The notes under the pieces: model-generated
What the model was told of the DNA's origin: nothing
The model's input: the letters and a program-made list of their open reading frames with translations, nothing else
The model's database searches: none
Shown here: positions 1-5,616 of the stretch, piece by piece
Layout: each line of letters opens with the position of its first letter
How positions within the stretch are numbered: position 1 is the stretch's first letter
Program-made: the position numbers and the translations under genes
NCBI GenBank assembly: GCA_964590835.1
Contig: CAZPYD010000006.1
Coordinates: 1-32,277, forward strand
Reading direction: 5' to 3'
Origin: CAZPYD01 sp964590835
GTDB lineage: Bacteria > Patescibacteriota > Minisyncoccia > JAHISW01 > Tagabacteraceae
DNA length: 32,277 nt

Positions 1-441
1 TTTAATTTGATTTTCAAATTCTTGGGTCGGTCGCGGTACTTGTGCAGCGTTATTTAAAAAGAGTGTTAATACTCCGAAAAGAATTTTTACATAGATTCTT
101 TTTGACCCTAGATCTGTTCGGTGTTTTGGAGATTTAAGTTTTGGAAAATATCTTACAAATGCTATAGATGCTTGAATTATGACTTCAGAAATATATTCCG
201 GGGTCATTTCTTGGTCAAAAAAGTCTTCTGTTTCAATTCCATCAAGTGTAATCTTTTGTTTTAAATAGGCAACAGTTGAATTTATTCCGGTTAAAATGTC
301 GTTTCTGTACGGATCATTAATTCGATGAGGCACAGACAAGAAAATTTCACCAACCTTTTCTTTTAGGTCGATCTTTGTTTCTATGCTCTCTTTCAGTAAA
401 TTAAAAAAACTCTTTTCATTTGATTTGTGAACCATATGCAT
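1..441 (-). CDS. Hypothetical protein, 5' part only (runs off the left edge)
   Basis: An open minus-strand frame of 147 codons begins at an ATG at 441 and is still open at base 1, so the C-terminus is missing. The start is chosen because AAGGAGAAG lies just upstream (a good Shine-Dalgarno), which is uncommon in this window. A second ATG lies two codons in. The protein starts MHMVHKSNEKSFF, is charged and looks soluble and mostly helical, with no signal peptide, membrane segment or motif I can name. It is divergent from the lytic transglycosylase gene, with about 210 bp between them. I do not recognise the family and assign no function. That it is a real gene is fairly safe because of the long open frame and the ribosome binding site. 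Confidence 0.6.
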   Translation of the reverse strand, partial: MHMVHKSNEKSFFNLLKESIETKIDLKEKVGEIFLSVPHRINDPYRNDILTGINSTVAYLKQKITLDGIETEDFFDQEMTPEYISEVIIQASIAFVRYFPKLKSPKHRTDLGSKRIYVKILFGVLTLFLNNAAQVPRPTQEFENQIK

Positions 442-654
442 TTTTCTTCTCCTTGTCCGTCTAAATACGAAGTTTTTGTCGGGCTTTAAAATCAAAGTTC
501 TTAATATTTATTATCTATTTAAACTATCGCACAAATCCCCTCAAATGGAAAGATTTTTGTATAAACCACGAAGCGAGGCTTCGATGATTTTTGAAACATT
601 TGGCGTTTTGTGTAAGTATTAAATAGAGGAGTGTTATTTGAAAAGGAGGTAGGT

Positions 655-1668
655 ATGAGTGCAGTTAAAATTAAGGCTTTGTTTTTAATTGTTTTTGTTG
701 CGGTTTTGGCTAACCTAGTGCTTGGTTTTTTTGTTTTTGTTGCTACTGTAGATTCTGCAGAAATTAAAAAAGAGTTAAAATTTTCCAGGTCTTTTTTGGG
801 AGCATATAAAAAAACTATGCGGTTTGAGGATGAAATTAAGAAAAACACAGATAAATATAAGATAGACCCGGTTCTTGTTTGGGCTATAGCCATGTATGAA
901 AGTGGAGGAAACGAAAATCTGAGCTCTCGTGTTGGCGCTAAGCGGCTAATGCAGGTTATGCCCGATACTCAAAAAAGAATGGGAGTAAAAGGTAAAGACA
1001 TAAAAGCCAATATAGAAGCGGGAGTTAAATTTTTGGCATATCTTAAGAAAAGATTTAATAAAAAGGATGTGTCGCCATCCAGATTGAAATCTTTGATGAT
1101 AATGGGATATAATGGTGGCGAAGGTAGAGTAAAAAGAGGGTTGGTGAAGATAGAGACTTATCAGTACCTACAAGGTGTGGCTATTTATTATAATTTGCTT
1201 TCTCAGTATTTTGATGAAATAAAGGAATTGACCAAAAGTTTGGAAATTTTGACTTTAGAAAAGGGATATAGCTGGGGTGACATTTCTTTAGAATTAAATG
1301 TTTCTATTTTAGAACTCAGGCTTTTTAATCCGTTTCTGGCTTTTAAATATAGTGAAAAAATCTCCAAGAATCAGATAGTGGTTTATCCAAGAGAAGCCAG
1401 GGGTATTTTTTATGAGGTTGTTTTGACGGAAGACGGTAAAGTAAAAAGATTATTTTATATAGTTAAACGAGGTGATATTTTGCATCATATTTCTAATGCT
1501 TTTAGGTTTACTTATGATGATTTGCGTGACAAAACAGGCATGCTTTTGTGGGGATTTCTCCAACTCGGAGATAAAATAGAAGTCACCGATTCCCCGTTTT
1601 TAATAAAAACAAAGAAAACCGTAGGGTTTATTGACCCTGCGGTTTCGTGTTATAATATCTTTATATGA
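655..1668 (+). CDS. Lytic transglycosylase (SLT domain) with C-terminal LysM
   Basis: This is predicted to cleave peptidoglycan glycan strands outside the membrane. Of two in-frame starts I use 655, because AAAGGAGGT precedes it closely; 631 would add eight residues and lie upstream of that site. The 337-residue product has a membrane anchor or signal at about 8-33 and an SLT fold at about 62-180. It shows the catalytic glutamate in YESGG (E82), GAKRLMQVMP, and MGYNGGEGRVKRG in place of the usual AYNxG motif. A weak LysM-like stretch at about 195-250 is followed by a clearer LysM near 273-320 (YIVKRGDILHHIS). Such enzymes remodel the wall, for example around pili or secretion systems; the target here is unknown. 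The last codons overlap a terminator-like hairpin and the next gene by 4 bp. Confidence 0.85.
   Translation: MSAVKIKALFLIVFVAVLANLVLGFFVFVATVDSAEIKKELKFSRSFLGAYKKTMRFEDEIKKNTDKYKIDPVLVWAIAMYESGGNENLSSRVGAKRLMQVMPDTQKRMGVKGKDIKANIEAGVKFLAYLKKRFNKKDVSPSRLKSLMIMGYNGGEGRVKRGLVKIETYQYLQGVAIYYNLLSQYFDEIKELTKSLEILTLEKGYSWGDISLELNVSILELRLFNPFLAFKYSEKISKNQIVVYPREARGIFYEVVLTEDGKVKRLFYIVKRGDILHHISNAFRFTYDDLRDKTGMLLWGFLQLGDKIEVTDSPFLIKTKKTVGFIDPAVSCYNIFI
1616..1645 (+). terminator. Hairpin inside the 3' end of the transglycosylase gene
   Basis: ACCGTAGGG at 1618-1626 pairs with CCCTGCGGT at 1635-1643 (one G-T pair), extended by two A-T pairs, with an 8-nt loop. It is preceded by an A-rich run, but the T-run after it is short. 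It lies wholly within coding sequence, and the -10 box of the next gene follows five bases later. It probably terminates or attenuates transcription; the weak T-tail keeps confidence moderate. Confidence 0.5.
1651..1656 (+). promoter_or_regulatory. -10 box of a near-leaderless promoter
   Basis: TATAAT is followed by only eight bases before the ATG at 1665, so the transcript would start within one or two bases of the start codon. A TTGACC at 1631-1636 is the only -35 candidate, but it is just 14 bases upstream and lies in the hairpin described above. No Shine-Dalgarno is present. Confidence 0.55.
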
Positions 1669-2180
1669 GTTTGGAAAATTTAATTATATTTTTTGTTTTT
1701 GCGAGTATTTTTGGTTGGATTTTTGAAGTGATCATTCGTTATCCAAGATTAAAGAGATTGGAAAATAGAGGGGTTTTACTTGGGTCTTATTTACCTTTTT
1801 ATGGTTTTGGTGCTTTGTTGGCTATTTTTATTTTGTCTTTGGATATTGGGTTTTTGATAAAAATGATTTTGTTTTTGTTTTCTGTTACTTTTTTGGAATT
1901 AATGACAGGGGTATTCTTTTTAAATAGAGGGAGGCGTTTGTGGGATTACTCTGACAATATTTTGAATTATAGGGGTGTGGTTTCTCTTAAAGTTTCCTTT
2001 TTCTGGTTGTTATGTTTTTTGTTATTTTATCATGTTATTTATTTAAATAGTGTTGAAATATTAAGTTTTGTTTATGCCTATAATTTAATTTATTTAGCTT
2101 ATTTTGTTTTGGTTGTTATGTTTGTTGATTGGCTTGTGGTAATAAATAAATTTTTAAGTAGGGATTATGTAAATAGATAG
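1665..2180 (+). CDS. CmpB-type putative ABC-transporter membrane protein (PF06541-like)
   Basis: A 171-residue integral membrane protein with about five hydrophobic segments. It carries the landmarks I associate with PF06541 (ABC_trans_CmpB): FGWIFEVIIR near 16-25, ENRGVLLGSYLPFYGFGA near 32-49, LELMTGVFF, and RRLWDYSDNILNYRG near 89-103. Despite the family name its function is not established, and no ATPase gene lies beside it, so no transport role is claimed. The start overlaps the upstream stop codon by 4 bp, yet a TATAAT lies eight bases before the ATG, suggesting its own near-leaderless transcript. Family assignment is fairly confident; function is unknown. Confidence 0.75.
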   Translation: MSLENLIIFFVFASIFGWIFEVIIRYPRLKRLENRGVLLGSYLPFYGFGALLAIFILSLDIGFLIKMILFLFSVTFLELMTGVFFLNRGRRLWDYSDNILNYRGVVSLKVSFFWLLCFLLFYHVIYLNSVEILSFVYAYNLIYLAYFVLVVMFVDWLVVINKFLSRDYVNR

Positions 2181-2184
2181 TTTT

Positions 2185-2212
2185 TTGTTCTTTTTGGTGT
2201 TTGTATTATAAT
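2185..2212 (+). promoter_or_regulatory. Promoter, TTGTTC-N16-TATAAT
   Basis: TTGTTC at 2185-2190 and TATAAT at 2207-2212 are separated by 16 bases, immediately after the stop of the CmpB-like gene. It would give a leader of about 60 nt for the small membrane protein at 2279. Confidence 0.55.
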
Positions 2213-2278
2213 TAAACAAGATTTTATTTATATTTAGGGTCGATTAAAATATTTATTATTTTGAACTCGATAGTTTAT

Positions 2279-2500
2279 ATGAAAACAATAATAGGGGTTA
2301 TTATAGTAATTTTGGTTGCCTTAGTTGTTTTTGGAGTTTTTAAGTTTAACCAAAAAGCTCCAGAAGCCGAGCTTAGTCTTGATACTCCAGAGGCAGTAGA
2401 ACAGGCCACTGAAGATGTGACTACTGAAATTGATCAAATTAGCACTGAAGAGTCAGAAATTGACACCACTCTTAATGAATTGGAAGCACTTTCTTTTTAA
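2279..2500 (+). CDS. Small single-pass membrane protein with acidic Thr/Glu-rich tail
   Basis: The 73-residue product is MKTIIGVIIVILVALVVFG followed by a tail rich in Glu, Asp and Thr. A TTG six codons upstream is in frame, but the ATG at 2279 starts right at the membrane segment and is preferred. The hydrophobic stretch (about 3-21) has no lipobox or obvious signal-peptidase site, so a membrane-anchored protein with an acidic extracellular tail is the simplest reading. It has its own promoter upstream. I do not recognise a family. The coherent membrane-plus-tail design and the promoter argue that it is a real gene. Confidence 0.6.
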   Translation: MKTIIGVIIVILVALVVFGVFKFNQKAPEAELSLDTPEAVEQATEDVTTEIDQISTEESEIDTTLNELEALSF

Positions 2501-2591
2501 TTTGAAAGAAAATATATTTTTAAACGTAATATATAGTATGGGTAGTGTGAGGAGACTTAACTACTAGAGGTCGTAATTATTAAAATTAAGG

Positions 2592-2669
2592 GTTTAGCGT
2601 TTAGTTTTTAGCATTTAGGTTTTGATAGAATTTTAATTAGTTGCTAATTACTATGCGTTAACTACTAAT
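2592..2669 (+). repeat. Degenerate 7-nt-period arrays facing each other
   Basis: Left array, 2592-2619: GTTTAGC, GTTTAGT, TTTTAGC, ATTTAGG. Right array, 2642-2669: TGCTAAT, TACTATG, CGTTAAC, TACTAAT. Read on the other strand, the right array gives ATTAGTA- and ATTAGCA-like words, akin to the left words, so the pair forms a loose inverted repeat. It occupies most of the 174-bp gap before the gene at 2675 and overlaps a possible promoter (TTGATA at 2622, TAATTA at 2645, 17-base spacing). Confidence 0.6.
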
Positions 2670-2674
2670 AAATT

Positions 2675-3265
2675 ATGAAAAAATTGATTATGGGGCTTGT
2701 GGTGGCGGCTGTGTTGATGACTGGCCCATCAGTTTTTGCTCAATCAGAAACAGGCGCAGAACTCCAAGCTATAGTTGCTGGTCTTCGTGCTGAACATCAA
2801 TCTTTGAAGGCACAAGTTGATGCTGGTGAAATTACTAAAGAAGAAGCACACGCTATTTGGCAGGCTAGAATTAAAGAAGTTCGGGTTGCAAAAGAAGAAC
2901 ACTATGCAGCGCGCATGGAAAAAGCGCAAGCAAGAATTGCAAGAATTTCTGAAAAAAATCCAGAAGTAGGCGCTAAATTGCAAACTCGATTAGATGAATC
3001 TGTCGCAAAGCGAGCAGCTTGGAAGGCTGAGTTGGGTGGGATTCGTGAGCAAATTAAAAGTGGAGAGATTACTCGTGAACAGGCTCAAGAAATAAGAGCC
3101 GAAGTTCGCTCTGAACAAAAAGACTACAAAGCTGATTTGAAGATAAAAAGGGATCAGTTAAGAGCAGAGCATGAAGTTAAAAAAGCAGAACGTAAATTAC
3201 AAAAAGAAGAACGAAGAGCAAAACGACCAGGAACAAGTACTGGTACAGAAGCAGAGACTGAATAG
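2675..3265 (+). CDS. Secreted, highly charged helical protein with an internal repeat
   Basis: The 196-residue product starts with a classical signal peptide (MKKLIMGLVVAAVLMTGPSVFAQ, likely cut after VFA at about 22). The rest is nearly all charged, Ala/Glu/Lys/Arg-rich helix, suggesting a coiled coil or helical bundle. An internal repeat is visible: VDAGEITKEEAHAIWQARIK (about 47-66) resembles IKSGEITREQAQEIRAEVRS further on. The C-terminus is a basic tail ending in Thr/Glu-rich sequence. The SGEIT(K/R)E(E/Q)A pattern resembles short helical-hairpin motifs in Spy/CpxP-like periplasmic proteins, but I cannot assign it there. There is no ribosome binding site. A strong terminator follows. Confidence 0.65.
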   Translation: MKKLIMGLVVAAVLMTGPSVFAQSETGAELQAIVAGLRAEHQSLKAQVDAGEITKEEAHAIWQARIKEVRVAKEEHYAARMEKAQARIARISEKNPEVGAKLQTRLDESVAKRAAWKAELGGIREQIKSGEITREQAQEIRAEVRSEQKDYKADLKIKRDQLRAEHEVKKAERKLQKEERRAKRPGTSTGTEAETE

Positions 3266-3285
3266 TAATTAAAAATAGTTTTATA

Positions 3286-3318
3286 AAAAACTACGGCATC
3301 AAGTGTCGTAGTTTTTTA
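3286..3318. terminator. Bidirectional terminator between convergent genes
   Basis: AAAAACTACGGCA (3286-3298) pairs with TGTCGTAGTTTTT (3304-3316) around a 5-nt loop, with A/T tracts on both sides. It can stop transcription from the helical-protein gene and from the minus-strand cyclase-like pair. It overlaps the stop codon of the 44-residue gene. Confidence 0.85.
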
Positions 3319-3450
3319 TAAGGTATCAGGTAATATTCCAAAAAATTGTCCCAAGAAAATCAATCCAGCAAAAATACCAATAATTGCAGACATTACTTTT
3401 AACCAAAACCAAATAGCTTGGATGACTTTTTTGTTATTTTCTGTCATCAT
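3316..3450 (-). CDS. 44-residue single-pass membrane protein, overlapping the cyclase-like gene
   Basis: The frame reads MMTENNKKVIQAIWFWLKVM followed by SAIIGIFAGLIFLGQFFGIL and ends PDTL. It has a short polar head, an amphipathic Trp-rich stretch, and one membrane segment at about 20-40. Its tandem ATGs lie inside the last codons of the upstream gene (GATGATGAC read in another frame), overlapping by 17 bp, which is typical of translational coupling. The stop lies in the shared terminator, so it ends the transcript cleanly. This placement is the main reason to call it real. It may be an accessory subunit of the cyclase-like protein, but that is inference from position only. Confidence 0.55.
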   Translation of the reverse strand: MMTENNKKVIQAIWFWLKVMSAIIGIFAGLIFLGQFFGILPDTL

Positions 3451-4219
3451 CAAAAAACTCATAATAAGATAATATTGCAACAGCTGTGATGGTTATAAAA
3501 AAGAAAAATTCTTCAAAAGGAAATCTTTTACCGAAAAGCTCAATCCAACCTACAAAGTGATCTCCTGGGAATGTCCATTGCTCAAGACCAATACCCGTTA
3601 ATTCAAGAAGTGAATTAAGAAAAAAGAAATAAATTCCTGTTTTAACAAATTTTGAAAAGTTTTTTGGAAAAAATGATAGAAAAATAACAGCAGGCGCAAG
3701 AACAAGAATAAGACCAATCCAAAAATAAGCATATTTAATATATAGTAAGGCCGGATTAGTAAATAGCGCGATAAAAAATAAAAGCAGTATTATTCCAAGA
3801 ATTAACCCCAAGTATTTCATTTTTTTATCAATGATTTCCTTTCCAGTTTTATCAAAAAATGTTTCGTAAAACATTATTACTGTATAAATTAGTAAAAATC
3901 CCCAAATAAAATCTTCAATTGGTAAAATACCTAATAAACGAAAAGGAAACACGGAAGACGGCACAAACCAAGCCTTATCTAATACAGCAATATAATCAAC
4001 AGAAATACATAAAGGAATACAGAAAATAGCAGAGAAAGTTAAGGATTTTTTGATAGCTCTTCTGTTTCTATAAGAAAGTAAGATTGACGGTAAGCCAAAA
4101 AATAGTAGAGTGGAAGTCAAAAAATTTGCTTTAATTGCAAAAGAAATAATGGTTGCAATAATTGGAAATAAAATTAGCAAGATTATATCTATGTTTTTAT
4201 ATTTCTTTTTGTTAGACAT
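3434..4219 (-). CDS. Lycopene-cyclase-domain-like membrane protein
   Basis: The 261-residue product is very hydrophobic, with about seven membrane segments. It carries two copies of the signature of the CrtYc/CrtYd (TIGR03462-type) lycopene beta-cyclase domain: LPIEDFIWGF at about 99-108 and PFEEFFFFI at about 234-242, the latter preceded by WTFPGDHFVGWIELFG. Heterodimeric bacterial enzymes have one domain per subunit; here both lie in one chain, as in fused forms. In characterised relatives the enzyme cyclises the ends of lycopene. No other carotenoid gene is visible here, so the substrate is uncertain. The ATG at 4219 is preceded by TAAAAT and six bases, another near-leaderless start. It is likely co-transcribed with the 44-residue gene. 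Confidence 0.72.
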   Translation of the reverse strand: MSNKKKYKNIDIILLILFPIIATIISFAIKANFLTSTLLFFGLPSILLSYRNRRAIKKSLTFSAIFCIPLCISVDYIAVLDKAWFVPSSVFPFRLLGILPIEDFIWGFLLIYTVIMFYETFFDKTGKEIIDKKMKYLGLILGIILLLFFIALFTNPALLYIKYAYFWIGLILVLAPAVIFLSFFPKNFSKFVKTGIYFFFLNSLLELTGIGLEQWTFPGDHFVGWIELFGKRFPFEEFFFFITITAVAILSYYEFFDDDRK

Positions 4220-4293
4220 GTTTATATTTTATCAAAATATAAGAAGGTTTGCTAATCTTGAGGTGGATATAAAAATAAGGTATGCTAGAGATG

Positions 4294-4340
4294 AAACAAT
4301 TTATTGGAGACCTGCCTGCCGGCAGGCAGGGGTGCCTGAG
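4294..4340 (+). repeat. Duplicated 5' end of the tRNA-Ser locus, interrupted by a palindrome
   Basis: Bases 4294-4310 (AAACAATTTATTGGAGA) and 4331-4340 (GGTGCCTGAG) match 4387-4413 exactly, which is the region leading into and starting the tRNA-Ser gene. In the true gene these 17 and 10 bases are contiguous; here a 20-bp palindrome separates them, with no extra or missing base. This looks like a filled copy beside an empty one. Confidence 0.85.
4311..4330. repeat. Perfect 20-bp palindrome CCTGCCTGCCGGCAGGCAGG
   Basis: The sequence is its own reverse complement and is far more GC-rich than its surroundings. An identical copy lies at 22221-22240, next to the initiator tRNA gene, and a rearranged relative (GGCC-centred) lies inside gatA at 21233-21250. 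Confidence 0.95.
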
Positions 4341-4343
4341 CTG

Positions 4344-4365
4344 AAAAGTAAATTGCTTTACTTTT
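4344..4365 (+). terminator. Terminator-like hairpin upstream of tRNA-Ser
   Basis: AAAAGTAAA pairs perfectly with TTTACTTTT around a TTGC loop and is followed by more T's. It follows directly after the duplicated tRNA fragment. Confidence 0.5.
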
Positions 4366-4398
4366 TGTTTATATAGGCAACTCGACAAACAATTTATT

Positions 4399-4485
4399 GG
4401 AGAGGTGCCTGAGTGGTTGAAAGGGGCACCCTGCTAAGGTGTTAACCGGGAAACTGGTTCGAGGGTTCGAATCCCTCCCTCTCCG
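4399..4485 (+). tRNA. tRNA-Ser (anticodon GCU)
   Basis: The 7-bp acceptor stem is GGAGAGG with CCTCTCC, and G is the discriminator base. The T arm is GAGGG-TTCGAAT-CCCTC. The anticodon stem GCACC/GGTGT encloses CTGCTAA, with GCT at 4433-4435 reading AGC and AGU codons. The long variable arm (AACC...GGTT) marks it as a serine tRNA. CCA is not encoded: CAC follows the discriminator, so the tail must be added enzymatically. Parts of the gene are duplicated on both sides: the 5' end at 4294-4340, and a 3' piece at 4653-4666 and 4750-4761. Confidence 0.95.
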
Positions 4486-4491
4486 CACGAG

Positions 4492-4531
4492 CAAATTTTA
4501 ATACCGTTACTTTAGTAGGTATTAAAATTTG
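4492..4531 (+). terminator. 14-bp perfect hairpin after tRNA-Ser
   Basis: CAAATTTTAATACC pairs without mismatch with GGTATTAAAATTTG around a 12-nt loop, seven bases after the tRNA. There is no long T-run, so it may be a terminator, a 3'-processing barrier or a repeat arm. A 15-bp hairpin is placed similarly after the initiator tRNA gene. Confidence 0.55.
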
Positions 4532-4539
4532 ATTGCTTT

Positions 4540-4761
4540 GCTTGGGGAGGGATTCGAAGGCCGGACTGAGCGACTGGAAGGAGCGAAGGAGGCGGGGTCG
4601 CGAGCCCGTAAAACAATGAGTGAAAAGACTATGTTTTACGAGGACTTGTGACCGAATCCCTCCCTCAAATCTTAACTTAGGCCGATGGAGCAATCCGTAG
4701 GATTGCGAGAGTGGCCGAATCCCGACTATGTTTTACGAGGACTTGTGACCGAATCCCTCCC
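4540..4761 (+). repeat. tRNA-derived repeat block with a 38-bp exact direct repeat
   Basis: Bases 4627-4664 and 4724-4761 are identical over 38 bp and end in CGAATCCCTCCC, a piece of the tRNA-Ser T arm and acceptor. The first copy matches the tRNA over 14 bases (4653-4666 against 4468-4481). Near 4541-4558 the same piece also appears in reverse (GGGAGGGATTCGAA). A 9-bp perfect hairpin (CGTAAAACA/TGTTTTACG) overlaps the first copy. I see no protein-coding gene in the 315 bp between the tRNA and 4801; these repeats fill it. Confidence 0.75.
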
Positions 4762-4800
4762 AAATTTTACAAAGATATATATTAATAAAATCATAATTTT

Positions 4801-5541
4801 ATGGCTGGAGTTGGAATAGATAATCAAGTTGCAAACACTAGGATTGGTATGTCTATTAAGTACCTCATTTCGTTTTTGGAACTTGCAAAACTTAACTATT
4901 ACAAACGCAATCCACTGGAGAAAAAGGTTTTAAGTTTGGTAAAAGATATTTATAAGGAGGAACAAAAGTCCTTGTTTTCAACTTTTTTTCTTAAGGAAAA
5001 GCCTGTTTTATTTAGTCCTAATGAACTTCTTAATATTTGGCAACAGGCACGTATTATGTCTGACCACGGAGGAGTATTTGCTGAGGTTGGAGTTTTTCGT
5101 GGTGCATCAGCTAAGTTAATATGCGAAGCTAAAGGCCAAACACCGCTTTATCTTTTTGATACTTTTGAAGGTTTGCCAGACAAAGTTAGCAGAGATGACG
5201 GCAGGTTTAAAAAGGGCATGTTTGCTGCGAGCGAAGAAAAAGTAAAAGCACGACTGTCCAAATATCCAAAAGTAGAGATATGTACCGGGTTTTTCCCTGA
5301 CACAGCGGGTATAATCGAAGATAAAAAGTTTTCATTCGTACATCTTGATGTTGATCTTTATAGTGCTACGAGTGATGCATTAAAGTTTTTTTATCCAAGA
5401 ATGTTGCCTGGTGGCAGAATTCTTTCTCATGATTATGGACAATGTGAAGGAGTGTGGCGTGCTTTTGATGAGTTTATGGTTGATAAGCCGGAAAAACTTC
5501 AACCAACAGAGACAACACAAGTTTTATTGATAAAATCTTAA
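4801..5541 (+). CDS. TylF/MycF-like class I SAM-dependent methyltransferase
   Basis: This probably transfers a methyl group from S-adenosylmethionine to a sugar or small-molecule hydroxyl. The 246-residue protein has the SAM-binding motif EVGVFRGAS (95-103), YLFDTFEGLPD (117-127) as in TylF-type enzymes, the acidic HLDVDLYSAT (181-190) with likely metal-binding Asp, and GGRILSHDYG (204-213). The first 80 residues are helical. A later ATG at 4849 is possible, but 4801 keeps the full N-terminus. There is no ribosome binding site, and A/T-rich -10-like sequence (CATAAT) lies just before the ATG. TylF relatives often serve antibiotic or surface-polysaccharide synthesis. The gene stands alone here, so the substrate is unknown. 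Confidence 0.78.
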   Translation: MAGVGIDNQVANTRIGMSIKYLISFLELAKLNYYKRNPLEKKVLSLVKDIYKEEQKSLFSTFFLKEKPVLFSPNELLNIWQQARIMSDHGGVFAEVGVFRGASAKLICEAKGQTPLYLFDTFEGLPDKVSRDDGRFKKGMFAASEEKVKARLSKYPKVEICTGFFPDTAGIIEDKKFSFVHLDVDLYSATSDALKFFYPRMLPGGRILSHDYGQCEGVWRAFDEFMVDKPEKLQPTETTQVLLIKS

Positions 5542-5556
5542 AAATCTTAAATAAAC

Positions 5557-5587
5557 AAAAATCACTCCCAGCCCGGAGTGATTTTTT
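5557..5587. terminator. Bidirectional terminator
   Basis: AAAAATCACTCC pairs with GGAGTGATTTTT around a 6-nt loop, with a T tail on one side and an A tail on the other. It serves the methyltransferase gene and, on the other strand, creD. Confidence 0.88.
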
Positions 5588-5616
5588 GTTGCTAAATTTT
5601 TATAGAATTTAACTAT

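Noticed and set aside
631..654. Upstream start of the transglycosylase gene
   Set aside because: The strong AAAGGAGGT lies inside these eight codons and fits the ATG at 655.
519..893. 124-residue minus-strand frame
   Set aside because: It is antisense to the start and catalytic region of the transglycosylase gene. It has no ribosome binding site and no family features.
4110..4376. 88-residue plus-strand frame containing PACRQAG
   Set aside because: It runs antisense to the cyclase-like gene and then through the palindrome. It has no start signal.
4442..4693. 83-residue minus-strand frame
   Set aside because: It lies antisense to the tRNA-Ser 3' half and its repeat block. The REGFEPSNQ peptide is the usual false translation of tRNA genes.
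4627..4761. CRISPR-like pair of 38-bp repeats
   Set aside because: Only two copies, no further units, no cas genes, and the repeat ends in tRNA-derived sequence.
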